Shown: positions 26,970-38,688 of the stretch, one piece after another | How positions within the stretch are numbered: the stretch's first letter is position 1 | How the letters are laid out: each line of letters starts with the position of its first letter | Assembly (NCBI GenBank): GCA_038363925.1 | Contig: JAQQWL010000006.1 | Coordinates: 2,026,501 to 2,090,500 of the forward strand | Direction of reading: 5' to 3' | DNA: 64,000 nt | Source: Apiospora phragmitis | Taxonomy: Eukaryota > Ascomycota > Sordariomycetes > Amphisphaeriales > Apiosporaceae | Made by a program: the position numbers and the translations under genes | The notes under the pieces: model-generated | Databases searched by the model: none | Told to the model about the DNA's origin: nothing | Seen by the model: the letters and a program-made list of their open reading frames with translations, nothing else

Positions 26970-28509
26970 ATGGATAGCACTCTGGAAGTTGGACGTCGGA
27001 TTGTGCAGATGTTCTGGGACCCCGAGCCAACCAACGATGTAGTGAAAGACCAACCGGTATGGTGCCTGGGGTCGTCTTATCGACTCAACAACAGCCCCAA
27101 CACAACGGGCAACGCCATTGTCCAAACCCAGTCCTCCGCTTCCCCGAAACCGACAGTCCCGCCAGCAGCGGATGCCGAACTGCCTTCAGACGAGGCGGCG
27201 GCCAGCAAGCCGCCCGTAGAGACCGCCGTCAAGCTCCCCGAGACACCTCCCTATTCGACATCGAGCAGCCTCGATTCGTCACTCGCCTACGATGAAGCCC
27301 CCATGGATGGAGGCTGGCCGCCCGCGTTCCTCGACGACTTCGAATCCCGCATATGGATGACGTATCGGTCCGAGTTTGAGCCCATCGCCAAGTCGCACGA
27401 CCCCAAGGCTCTGGCGGCCCTTCTCGTTCTCGATGCGCATCAAGACTCAGCTCTCCGATGCGACAGGCTTCGCCTCGGATAGCGGATGGGGGTGTATGAT
27501 CAGGTCAGGCCAAAGCTTGCTCGCAAACGCCATGGCCATCCAGCGGCTGGGACGCGGTACGTCACGTCAGCGCGACATGGGCATATGTGGATGGTGCTGA
27601 CATGGATGAATAGACTGGCGGACGAAGACTCGGGAGGTCGAAGAAAAGGAAATCATCAAGCTTTTCGCCGACGATGCGAGGGCGCCATATTCCTTGCACA
27701 ACTTCGTGCGTCATGGCGCTACAGCCTGTGGGAAATATCCCGGTGAATGGTTCGGCCCTTCGGCCACGGCCAGATGCATCCAGTGCGTGCTTCTCGTACC
27801 AGATCCCTCGTCGCAGATCCGTTCGCAGCTGACTTGAGAACCACTAGAGCCTTGACGAATGAGAACGAGTCCAGCCTGCGTGTGTACTCGACGGGCGACG
27901 GCCCTGATGTTTACGAGGATAAGTTCATGAACATTGCGAAACCCGACGGCGAGACTTTCCACCCGACAGTTGTGTTGGTAGGCACAAGACTAGGCATAGA
28001 TAAGATCACACAGGTCTATTGGGAGGCCCTGGTCGCATCGTTGCAGATGCCGCAGTCAATAGGTATCGCAGGGTAAGTTGGGAGGCCAATTATTGCATCT
28101 GGTTATCCACTAACAGTGCCGATGTAGTGGTCGTCCATCGTCTTCTCACTACTTCATCGGGGTCCAAGGACTATACTTCTTCTATCTAGACCCGCACTTC
28201 ACAAGACCCGCTCTACCATACCATGAAGACGCCGGCGACTATACCCGGGAAGAAGTGGATACTTGCCATACGCGCAAGCTCCGTCGGCTTCACATAAAGG
28301 AGATGGACCCCAGCATGCTGATTGGCTTCTTGATCCGGGATGAAAAGGATTGGCAAGACTGGCGGCGAAGCGTGAAGCACGTGCAAGGCAAGTCCATCAT
28401 CCACGTTTCTGACCACGACCCAGTAGCCCAGGCAGGTGAGCAAGACAGCGCTATCAACCAGGTGGAGGCCATGAGCGATGATGACGAAGACGCGATCGTG
28501 GGTTCCTAA
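26970..28509 (+). CDS. ATG4: Cysteine protease Atg4 (autophagy)
   Basis: Cleaves the C-terminus of Atg8 and delipidates Atg8-PE during autophagy. Exons 26,970-27,556; 27,614-27,782; 27,848-28,072; 28,128-28,509, with GT-AG introns of 55-65 bp; about 453 residues. It starts [20 protein letters not shown]; an in-frame ATG 27 bp upstream is less likely because the family begins near this point. Peptidase C54 features: [17 protein letters not shown] with catalytic Cys at about residue 175, [11 protein letters not shown], and YLDPH with the catalytic Asp and His. Exon 1 contains a frameshift at about 27,418-27,426, where KALAAL must continue with [10 protein letters not shown] and one base is surplus. 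Given family conservation this is most likely an error. The C-terminal acidic tail ends [11 protein letters not shown]. Confidence 0.92.
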
Positions 28510-28891
28510 GGCCCTAAGAATGATGACAGTCACGTATTGGTTGGGTGTATAAGGCGTTGACGTTGGCGTTGGGATGCTATATTTTCAGGGGAACTGCGTG
28601 GGATCCAGAATAATTAACATGGATGCTCAGGGCTGGATATGCGAACCTTAAGATATATCCGGTACTGCGTATAAACAATTCATTTGAAGCCGTCACGCGG
28701 TGGTAACGTCATAGGTCGTTTCCCATTGCTTGCATTTGTAGGGTCCCAAATGACATGAAAATGAAGCCCATAAGCCGACTCACGCACTCACTGTATAGTG
28801 CGCTGCGGCTTTCGATGTGAAGCACTGAGTACACTGAAGCAAAGGGAACCGCATGCCATACTATTCATATCGTCTTGCGCAGGTGTAAACC

Positions 28892-30657
28892 TCAACGCTT
28901 CTTCTTTCCTGACTTGGAGGGCTTGCTGGTGGCTTTCGCTTGAGGTGGTGGTGCCGCATGCCCCGAACCTTTCAGATGGGTGAAAAGCTTCGTTTTGGAA
29001 TCGAATTCTTCATTGCACACCATACATTGATGCTAGAAGGTGAAATGTCAGTTGGAGGCCTTTATGGATTGCCGCATCTCTGCTGTACTTACTGCTGCCC
29101 CTTGCTGCTCCAGCGCGGCTTGCTTAGCCGCTTTCTTTTCCCGCTTGGCCTTGGCCTTGCCCATTTTCCTTGCTGCGGCGTCAAGTGACATGTCTTCGGC
29201 TTGGTTTGACAGTTCCTCTACATTATCATCAAGGAGAGGATTAGGCTCCGCATCTGAAGCAAGACGCTCCTCCACAGCGGATCTGGGTGCGTAGTCGTCG
29301 TCATCATCTTCACTCTTAGTCTCTGGTGTCACCACCGTAGGAGGGTCAAGAGAGGCGTTCGTTTCGTTAGGATCCGAACCTATGGCGGGCGGTATTTGGG
29401 CATCATCTGCAACAGCGTCGGCATCCTCTTCGCGATTGCTGCCATCGTGTTCTTCTTCCTCATTCTCCGACATTGGTGCTGCATGTTGGGTAGATGTAGA
29501 AGGCATATCAAGCTCCAATCCAGCATTTTCCTTCCTCATTTCCCTCTTCAACTGCTGCACAGCTTTGATGTGCTTCTTACTCTTCTCGTGCGCCTCGAAC
29601 TGCTTCTCCGTCTTGAAGATCTTGTTGCACACGACACACTCGATGTGCTCCACCTCGGACTCTTCCTCGCTCTCAGTGAACTCGCCCTCTAGTCCGTGGT
29701 CGTCGCCTCGTGAGTGCGCCCAGTCGGGAACTACGTACTCGGACATCTTCTCCTGGTAGGCAGCCCGCGACCGTGCAGCCTGCGCCGCCGATGCATCGCG
29801 CAAGACCTTTTGCCGCTCTGCCTCGGTCTGGGTATTCGGTATGTACCGGGAGTCTCGCTTCCTCACGAAGGCCACCATGGACCGCACGGTTTCGTTGAAC
29901 TCTTGGACGGCGTCCTCTCTTGCCTTCTTGTTCTCCTTCTCCATCAAGCGCCGGACGCGGCGGTCGGGGCCGTCAGAGAGGCGCCATTTGTCCTTCCAGC
30001 TGAAGCTCTTGCGCGTCGCGAAGTTGGACCAGGCGCTGTAGAAGGGTTTCGCGACGGCGTCGTAGTCGTCGTTGGCCTTTCCAAACGAAGGGTACTCGAC
30101 AATGGGCAGGCCGTCCCACTCGCAGGCGGCGATCTCCTGCTGGGCGAGGGAGTCGAAGGTCTCCTGCAGGATGCCGAAGAAGCCGTCGGGGGCGTCGGTG
30201 AAGGGGACGGAGGAGTTGAACTTGCGGATCAGGCTATACAACTCTTCGGTGGTGGTCATACGCACATTGTAGTACTCGGGGGTGGCGCCTTCGGCGGTGG
30301 GATCGTCGCCGCGCAAGATGGCATCGCGGTGGGAGTCGTACCAGGCTCGTTCCTGGGGGTCGGATAGGACCTCGTAGGCGGACTGGACTTCGGCAAACTT
30401 GGTGGTGGCATTTTCGACATCGCCGTAGTTTCGGTCGGGATGCAGCTCCAGGGCCTTCTTCCTATACGCCTTCTTGATCCTTTGAGGGGCAGGGTCATGC
30501 CATGTTAGTGATGTAACGGATTCCGTGCGCGTGTGTTCGGTGCATACTCGTCGTCTGATGCGAGCCGATCGACGCCCAGGAGCTCGTAGTAATCGACTTT
30601 CTTGGGCTCGGCACTGGCTGTGGCCGAGCCTCTCTCAGTAGACGGCCCAGCGCCCAT
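28892..30657 (-). CDS. JJJ1: JJJ1/DNAJC21-like J-protein with C2H2 zinc fingers
   Basis: Cytosolic co-chaperone that works with Hsp70 in late 60S ribosome maturation, recycling Arx1 (yeast knowledge). Exons 30,657-30,548; 30,479-29,093; 29,032-28,892, with GT-AG introns, giving 545 residues. The J domain starts [11 protein letters not shown] with the HPD signature at residues 50-52. The middle region [20 protein letters not shown] is characteristic of JJJ1. A first C2H2 finger reads [21 protein letters not shown] long acidic segment follows. The last exon supplies a second finger ([19 protein letters not shown]) and a basic tail SGKKKR. The start is supported by the intron that joins DDE to IKKAYRKKA. 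Frame intact. Convergent with ATG4. Confidence 0.93.
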
Positions 30658-31824
30658 GTTTACGTTGTCTAGTCGTTCAATGCGACGAAGCGGCAGGTTA
30701 CCGATGGCGGGGTCGTGAAGTAGATGGACAAAGGGGAATTTTGGAAACAGGTGGGGTAATTATTCCCATGTGCATTATGCGCAGTGGAATGCATAACCTC
30801 CCTGTAATTATGTAGTAGCTATTTTTAATAGCATCACCTTTTGATTGCCTACCTATAGAATACGGCACCATAGTACAGGCAGTACTTAAACAAAAGCTCG
30901 CATTGAACTGAAATCAATATGATATATGATGCATGTTGAATCATCGCCACTGTCCACTTACTTTGGCAATTCCCCATTCTATGGCAATCATGTCTCCACT
31001 ATGGGCGTGGCTTCTAACCTACGAACCTAACATCCAGCACACGTGGAATTACTTTTTGGTGACCTAGGCTTGGTTGGCCACAGCTGAAACGGACATGCGC
31101 ATGATTCATTCCATATTCTCAGCCCTGGCGGAAGTCGGGCTGATCTTCTGATCGATCAATCAATCAATCAACCAGTCACTGTTGGCTGATCTACACGTAC
31201 AGTATCACTGTACGGGTGTACCTGCTTACATCCTATTCGTAGAAAGTCCAGACCTGCCAGCCAAAGGTTGTCTGTCCATGGCAGGTGCTCGCGTGCGGCG
31301 CTACCCAATCTAGAATCCATTAGACTGGCTTTCGTCCCTTTTTTTCTTCCCCTTCTCGATTTCTCTCTCTCCGGACCAGGACCTGGAGCAGGCACACACA
31401 CAAACACACACCGGTTGCTGACCTCGGGGCTAGCAGTAGCTGCCTTTCCTTTCCGCTTTTCTTTCTCTCCTTCGTCTTAGATCCCTCCCGAGGTTGCCCT
31501 CGTTTAATCTACCACTGTCCATATACCTACAAATACATACCTCCTATTTGAATACCTAGACGCCTACCTTTTACGCTGTACAACCTGCAACAAGAAAAAC
31601 GGAAGGGAGAGAGAGAAAGAAGAAGTTGAAGAAGAAGCAGAAGTGTGCGAAGGAGGAAATCTATGTAGTCTATGCCTGTCATCTGCCTCGCGCCTGATCC
31701 AGTCTGGATGACATATCTATGGCCCTCCGGAACGAGCCCGCTTTCGCCCCATAGTGGATGAACTCACCGCGCACCCTTCCCTGCTACACATCTTCCACCA
31801 TACCGCTCCATCTATGCTGTCGCC
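30658..31824. promoter_or_regulatory. Divergent intergenic region JJJ1/SPX-RING gene
   Basis: About 1.2 kb. CT-rich and purine-rich runs at 31,320-31,480 and 31,590-31,660 suggest the 5' untranslated region of the SPX-RING gene. No coding sequence is supported. Confidence 0.45.
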
Positions 31825-33254
31825 ATGAAGTTCGCACAGGAGTTCAAGAAGGCGCTTCAGCGCGAAGGTGCGTTCACACAGCCCGAGCCCACTTCCATTC
31901 CCCAGACCGCCCTGTTGACATCTTGTTGCCTTAGATTTCCCCCAGCGCTGGATTGATTCCGCCATACCCTATGGTCAGTTGAAGAAGTGCTTGAAGAAGG
32001 TCACCCGTGAGCTGGAGACCATCGGCCTCGACAGGGACACACTGGCGCAGCTCGCCTCTAGCCAAACGTCCGCCGGCGATCTCGGCTTCCACTACGATCT
32101 CGACGGGGAACCTTGCAACTCCAAACACTTACGACCGAGGTTGACCATCTTCGTGCACTTAAAGGATGGCGTCGTCGTCGATGCGAAGCTATCGCCAGCC
32201 ACCCGAGATTTTCTAGAAAAGGTGGCCATAGGAAGGGCCGAGCAACAAGTGCAACTTACCGTAACCCCGGACGTCGATCATGAATCCAGTGCCTCGGACG
32301 ACAACGATGCACCGGTGAGCGATGCCGACGCAATATCCGCAACACCTTGCCCGGTGCGCCAAGTGGAGATCCCACTGGTCTTTGATGGGGAGTTCTTTGA
32401 TATACTGCAGAATGATGTTTTTGAGCTCGATACGCTCCAAGGCGAGGAGGCCGAGAGGTTGAAGGGGGAGATCGCGAGCTTGGGGCGGACCATGACGCGG
32501 ACGACGAGGCCAGCCAACGGGAAGAAGGCCAGGGAAGACCTAGCCAGGTGGCGAGAGATATTCGAATTATACCTTGACGCACGCATATTCTTCTCCACCA
32601 GAGAATCGGACCATGGGGCAAGGACTGCGGCGCAGGCCCTGAAGCAACTGCAGTGGTTCCAACAGGAGGTCCTCCAGCGGAAACATGTTCAAAGCCTCAA
32701 GCTGTCGGCCAGCCGGGAGGCATTCACCATCTTCCTCAACCTGAACGCCATGCTGCTGCAGAACCTCAAGTTCCAAGAGATCAACCAGCTCGCCGTGACC
32801 AAGATCCTCAAAAAGTTCGACAAGCGGACCTCGCTCGGCGTGGCCAAGACTTTCCCCGTGGCCGTCCACTCGGAGCGGCTGTTAGCCGGCAGCGTGGCCC
32901 GGGACCTGTGTGCCCAAGTGTCCAGCGAGGTCATCGCCACCGTCCCGCAGCTTGACGACTATTTGTGCCCCATCTGTTTTGCCGTGGCATACTGGCCCAT
33001 CCGACTGCAGTGCGAACATGTCTTTTGCAGCCGCTGCCTGGTCAAGATGCAGCGCAAAAGCGAAAGATTCTGCCCCTTGTGCCGCGGGGACGTCATCATG
33101 CGCGCCGGTCTGGACAATTTCGACAAGGCACGCGCGGCGTTTATGCGAGAATACTTCCAAAGAGGTCAAGGAGAAGGTGAAAGCCAACGAGCTAGAACGT
33201 GGGAAAGAGATTTTCGGACCGGACTACACAGAAGGTCCTTGTTGCGTCATGTAG
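31825..33254 (+). CDS. SPX-domain RING-finger protein (putative E3 ubiquitin ligase)
   Basis: An N-terminal SPX domain, the inositol-pyrophosphate/phosphate sensor domain, is joined to a C-terminal RING finger. Exons 31,825-31,867 and 31,935-33,254; one GT-AG intron of 67 bp. The SPX part begins MKFAQEFKKALQREDFPQRW, then YGQLKKCLKKVTREL, and ends about residue 330 with NLNAMLLQNLKFQEINQLAV. The RING is CPICFAVAYWPIRLQCEHVF followed by CSRC and CPLC (C3HC4). Near 33,155-33,160 the frame changes. One frame ends RSLLRHVV at 33,259. The other gives KEVKEKVKANELERGKEIFG and ends EGPCCVM at 33,254. I judge the second correct, because EYF-P-KEVKEK would follow if a CCCC run is read as CC here. CCVM would be a CaaX prenylation box. 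Likely role in phosphate-linked ubiquitylation; substrate unknown. Confidence 0.85.
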
Positions 33255-33529
33255 TATGACGAGAGCAAGGGTGCTGCTTGGCAATGCAACAACTGTCTTA
33301 ATCGATGGAGACCAGGTATACGTTCAGCGTGGCGCTGTTCAGGATGGAGGCTTTTTTCGTTTCAGGCAAACAGAGATACCCCGAATGTACTACACATTCT
33401 GCGCTTCAGACTAGCATTATCCCATTTGCATTATGCATGTGTTTGAATTTATTCATGTCGCTGTTTACTGTCCAAGCAGGTCAGGACTGCATAGTTGATA
33501 TGCTACATACTTGCGTGATCGATCATACG
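33255..33529. other. Convergent 3' flanks
   Basis: 275 bp between the ends of the SPX-RING gene and the cystathionine gamma-synthase gene. No other feature. Confidence 0.5.
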
Positions 33530-35493
33530 CTATTTTGCTTCCGCTGTCACCTCTTCAGTCGCCTTCAAGGCTTTGGCAAATACCAACTTCAACAACTCCG
33601 TCTCTTCCAATCCAACACTGACACGCACAAGGCTAGGGTCAACCCCGTAGCTGGCTGCCCAGTCCAGCTCCTGGTAATGGGCCAAGAGTACGTACGGCGA
33701 TGTAAGTGTGAAGTTGGTGCCGAGACTGGGCCCCTTGGCTGTATCCAGGGCGTCGTAGAAGGCAATGGCCTGTTCCTTGTTCTTGAGTGTACATGACAGG
33801 AGACCGCCGTATCCGCCCTGGGGTGTTTTACAGGCCTCGTAGTTGGGCCGCGAGTCGTTGAATTTGGGGTAGTAGACGTTCAACACATTCGGGTGCGCTG
33901 CGAGTACGTCACAGATAGCCTCGGCGTTGGTGTTGACCCGGTCGATCCTCGTCTTGAAGTCCCGACTATTCCGCTCCATGAACATAACATCCTCGGCCCA
34001 GTAGTTTTTATCCTCAAAGGTCTCGTTCAAGACCTGCTTAAGAGAACTGTAGTACCGGCTCCCGGGGTTCAATACCAGACCTCCGCCCATGACATTGCAG
34101 TCGCCCGAGAAGATCTTGGTCAGGCTGCTCACAACGACATCGGCGTAGGGTAGGACGTTGACATTGACAAAGGTGCCAATGGTCTCGTCTATCACAACAG
34201 CAAAGTCGTACTCGTTTGCCAGTTTACGGATCCTGACGAGATCGGGGCAGGCGAGTAAGGGATTGCCGGGGAATTCGCAGAACAGGGCGAGGAACCTGGC
34301 GCCACTCTTCAGTTGCTCCTCCAGATCATCCAGATCAGCGAAGGATGCGCGTCCATAGAAGACAGCGCCCGGGCCAAACTTCTGGAGGATCTTGAGTGTG
34401 TCAACGTAGGGAAACCGAAGTTGATGCTTTTCCGGGGCTCGCGAGCCTTCAGGAGTGTCTGGTGCGCTGTGAAGATAGCATTCATGCCGCAAGGGGTTAG
34501 ATAGATGTCATCTTCCCGGAAGTTGTTGACTCCGCGAGCTGTCGAGTCCATTGTCGGAAGCTTGGTCGTCAGGTCGACATCTCCGGATAGAACACCGGCG
34601 ATGCGGCGTCTGATGGCAGACTTGGCGTTGCTAACCAACGACAGGTCCAGGTTGCGGCCGAAGCGTTCCTCGAGGAAACGGGAGCTTTCGATTATTTCAG
34701 GATCGCTCCCTTGGCTGGGTGATCCGTTTTTCTGGCCACCCTGGCTTGCCGTTGAGGGGTGATTGCTGCCATTGGTAGCATCGATCGAAGCAGGACGCTG
34801 GTAACGGCGCGGGCCGCGGAATACTTTGGCGTTAGCCAGGCCTGGGGATCGTGGCGCCTGGGAGGGCTCAGCAAGGACTAGCAAGCCATCTCTGAGTAGA
34901 CCGTGGCAGAACTCGGCTCGTCTACTTGAAACGCCATCTCCTGAGTGCTGCCAGTACTGCTTGGCAACAGGGAAAGCATCAGGCACAAAGAGAACAGCAG
35001 AGATGGAGGGTGCTATACTTCGTAGGACTGGTGGTACAGAGGCAGTGGCACTCAGGACCAAATCTATGGTGTGAAGATTTGCTTGCAGCTCCTTGGGCGC
35101 CTTTTCTTGGATAAAGGTATAGCAACGCTGGGCCGCCTTCCTTGTGGGAAACAACATGGCCTGCTGCTGGGACTGACCGAAGCGTGATGTGATGTCGCTA
35201 GCCAGAGCCTGGATGCTCTTGTGGATGAAGAACCTGAAACGGCGGAGTGAGCGGCAGGCGCCGTGGAAACGTGGACTTGGGCTTGTTATACCTTGGGTAA
35301 CCAGTGACCATCTTGTCGACGACCCATTGCTGTCCTTCTTCATATCCCACGTTTGCCTTCCATGTTGGCAATGAGACACTCACGGCCTGCAGCAGAGGTT
35401 AGAGCGGATGAGCGACGACGACGCTGGGGCAGGCAGACGACTTACATGAGCCGTATCGGAAGGGATAGACTCGCCAAGACCAAAGGACGGCAT
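33530..35493 (-). CDS. STR2: Cystathionine gamma-synthase (PLP enzyme)
   Basis: Forms cystathionine from cysteine and an O-acyl-homoserine in transsulfuration; the Neurospora counterpart is met-7, the yeast one STR2. Exons 35,493-35,446; 35,386-35,292; 35,233-33,530, with GT-AG introns of 59 and 58 bp; about 615 residues. The N-terminus [20 protein letters not shown] and [14 protein letters not shown] is typical of the long fungal enzyme. The PLP-binding region is [20 protein letters not shown], whose Lys forms the Schiff base. [16 protein letters not shown] and [12 protein letters not shown] are substrate/PLP-fold blocks. The C-terminus has [10 protein letters not shown]. One frameshift occurs at 34,409-34,411 (GGG on the plus strand, one base too few): NFGFP must continue as [12 protein letters not shown]. 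Likely a sequence error. Confidence 0.92.
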
Positions 35494-36031
35494 CTTTGCG
35501 GGTGGTTTATGTACTGCAGGTGGTTCAAGAGAGGTTCTGGCCGGAATCTGATAAAGTCCCAAGTGAATAAGGGAGGCACGCAATAAGAGCGGGCGTTGTA
35601 GGTTAGGCGGAGCGTAGTTGCCCTGTTTGGGTTGGGTGGAACACTTGGTTTGCTGTGACGCAATTGCCGATATTTTCAATTACACAGTAAGATATGGTTT
35701 GACCTACTCGAAATATTAATTGGCCAGTCTCTGCAGGTATATATGTACGGGGTTATCAGGGGCAATCAAATTGATGTCCAGTCACGTCCAATTCAATGAA
35801 AGGGTCTGGTTGAAAGATTTAGCGTTAATCACCGCCGGGATCGGAGGAGAAAAATTATATTACGTGCCGCAACCGACGCCGTTAGCCACCGGCCGAAAAA
35901 TGGAATCTGGGGTAGCCGATACGGGGATGATGTCAGCAGAGTAGTAGTGGCGTACATGTAGATTTGGAGTAGGTAACAAAACATTTGGACATAAAACAGT
36001 ACCATAGAACCAATGGATTATTGCTATAGAC
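35494..36031. promoter_or_regulatory. Divergent intergenic region STR2/amidohydrolase
   Basis: 538 bp between divergent genes. Contains short overlapping frames only. Confidence 0.45.
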
Positions 36032-37388
36032 ATGAAGCTGCAAAACGTCATCTTAGCTACCGAGTCAAGCGATGCCCGATGGGACCTAGAGGTATCGGAC
36101 AGCGTGTTGCAGACCAAAGAAGCAACCAACGCAGACCGAGGCGCACCATCCAGCATCCTGCTACCACCCCTATGTCACCCTCACATCCACCTGGACAAGC
36201 CTTATATTCTCACCTGCAACCATGCGCCATCCGACCGTCACCCGGATTACACAGATCTGGCTCCCCAGTCTGGCTCCTTTGGCGAAGCCCTGGCTAGCAC
36301 ATCCAAAGCCAAGGAGCGGTACACTGCTGAAGACCTCTACCTTCGCGGCTCTCAGCTTCTGGCCACCAGTTACCAGCAAGGGGTCACGTCCATGCGTGCA
36401 TTTGTGGAGCTGGATCATGTAACCGGCACACTGCCACTTCAGGCAGCTATCCGTCTCAAGCAAGACTTCTCCCATCTTGTCCAAGTCCAGATTTGCGCCT
36501 TTGCGCAGGATCCCGTCTTCTCCACTGGACACGGAGAGGAGAACCGGTCAACCATAGAGAAGGCACTGCGCGACTTCGACTGCTCTATCGACGTGTTAGG
36601 GTCAACCCCATACGTTGAGCAATCTGAACAGGATTCGGTCAAGAACATCGACTGGGCCATCCGCACAGCCATAGAGCATGGTGCCCATCTCGACTTCCAT
36701 CTGGACTACAACTTGGATAGTTCAGCTGGTTTCCTCGTGGAACCGGTGATTAGGCTGTTGGGAGAGCATCAGTGGACGCGGCGTGTAGACAAGTCCAAGA
36801 CTATCGTGATTGGACATTGCACGCATCTCACCACCCTCCCGTCCCGGAAGATGCTGGACATGGCGAGCAGCATACGGCAGCAGAAACTACCCCTTCACTT
36901 TGTCGGGCTACCTACGAGCGACCTCTTCATGATGGGCAGGCCGACCGAGAAGCAGACAACACCACACGCCCGCCCCGAGGCACCCTTCAGGTGCCCTCGA
37001 TGATCAAGGACTTTGGGCTGTCGGCTTGTCTAGGGGTGAACAATGTAGGCAATGCATTTACACCGTACGGGACTGGCGATCCCCTGCAGCTGGCCTGCTG
37101 GGGGGAGGCCTATACCAGGCGGGCACCGTGGACGACGCAGAACTGCTCTTTTCGTGCGTGAGCTCACGGGCAAGGGAGGCCATTGGGCTATCGAATGTCG
37201 GCTACGAGGATCTATTGAAGGAGGGCTCCGAATGGAGGCCGCTGCTGTTGATTGAGAACATCAAGAGGATGAGTGTGAGGCCAAAGCCGGGGTATCCCGA
37301 CTTTGAAATACCGGCGAGGCAAAGAGTCAGTATCAAGGACGTTGTGTGGGATCCTCCCGAGGTCAGCCTCAGGTCTGTTGTTGGCTGA
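36032..37388 (+). CDS. Amidohydrolase-superfamily metal-dependent hydrolase (cytosine deaminase-like)
   Basis: Single-exon gene of about 452 residues in the amidohydrolase superfamily. It starts MKLQNVILATESSDARWDLE. The metal-binding HxH is in LLPPLCHPHIHLDKPYIL. Further ligand blocks are GVTSMRAFVELD, HLDFHLDYNLD (His), IVIGHCTHLTTL (His) and GVNNVGNAFTPYGTGDPLQL, with the late Asp. The overall order resembles cytosine deaminase and related hydrolases, but the substrate cannot be told. Two frameshifts break it as given. At 36,973-36,976 (CCCC, one base too few) PHARP must be followed by RGTLQVPSMIKDFG. At 37,100-37,105 (GGGGGG, one too few) LACWG must be followed by GLYQAGTVDDAELL. With both corrected the gene reads through to 37,388. 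Confidence 0.8.
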
Positions 37389-38688
37389 TCATAGTGAAGT
37401 TACTGGACATTGTCTCGTCACATGATTGGTACCTGGACATGTAATCTGCACAATGTCATCCATCGTACGATGCAACGGTAGCCATGGCATGATTTGACCC
37501 CGGATTTTCAGAGGCATGCGCTATGCAGCTAGCGAGCCGAGGCGTTGTAACTTGTTAGCAAGCCTTTGCTTCGCAGCCAGAAGTTTTAAACAGGGCTAGG
37601 TTAAGTAAGCAACTCGGGTCCTACGGAGCGGAGATATCGAAGTCGGCCGTCAAGAATTTCGTATCCGAGCTACGGGAAAGATGGGAACGAAATCGGAGAA
37701 TAGCAAAAGCGCAGAGAGCTGACGGACCTGGGATTTCCGCGGAAGTTGCAAGATACTGCCAGCTGCCCGTGGCTCCAGGAAACACCTGCACTTTGTCATT
37801 TTGGCCCTTGGCCTGCCGTGGTGGATTAATGGTGCGGACATGGTGCGGGCCTTTGCAAATACATGATCTTGGGTTGATTGATAGATGCTAGATTGATTGA
37901 TTGATTGATTAGATTTGGAGGGAATCAATCAGCATGAATTGGTGAAAGCTTACCTGGCACCTGGGCTGTTGGTCAAGTATCTGCCGTGTACTCCTGAGCT
38001 ACAAATAGTATGCATGTCTACATGGCGGATGTGCGGCCAGTACAAGCGCACCAGACCAGAGGCACCCAGGCACCACCACCACCCATGCTCGCCCCGAGCT
38101 CCGACTGCGCACATGAGAGAAGGGCAGGCACTTGGCAGGCTAGGTTCACTTGGGTTAAGCCCAAGTACGTATGTATTGTGAATTGAAGATTTTCTGGTGA
38201 GCAGTGCATCCAGTCATTGATCCATTTGACGCCTATCGTGCTGTGTGTTGGCCCTTCTCTCCCCCCGGAGCGAAACCAACAACAAAAAAAGTCCGTTGGC
38301 CCAACTGCTCTGCTCTTTGTGCGTGCTGAGACATTTCAGACATTGCGCACCACCTGCGACGCCTGGTATTGCGAGTATACGTTACAGTAGATACCTGCCT
38401 GTGCTTCTGGGTCCCTCTAGCTCGGCTTCATCTCTTCTCAGCCGCATCTGATCTGGAGTCCGGGTACCTCGCATTTCCCGCCTTCAGCCACCTACCGCCG
38501 GAGTCTCTGGAGCTTCCATCCTTTTTCTTCTCCAACGTCACCGTTCCCAGGCTCAACCTTCGACCGCCGCTGCAAACCTTCGCGACCTTTGCAGCTGTGC
38601 GACCGACCCCTTTCGGAGCTGTACAGCAGCCGTAACCCTGGCGCTCCAACCCGAAGCCTTCGGCGAAGGCGCGCAAGCTGTGGCCAAG
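37389..38688. other. Intergenic region before the mitoferrin gene
   Basis: 1.3 kb. Contains a TTGATTGATTGATTGATTAG tetranucleotide run near 37,892-37,912. The last few hundred bases are CT-rich, as in a 5' untranslated region. No gene is supported. Confidence 0.45.
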
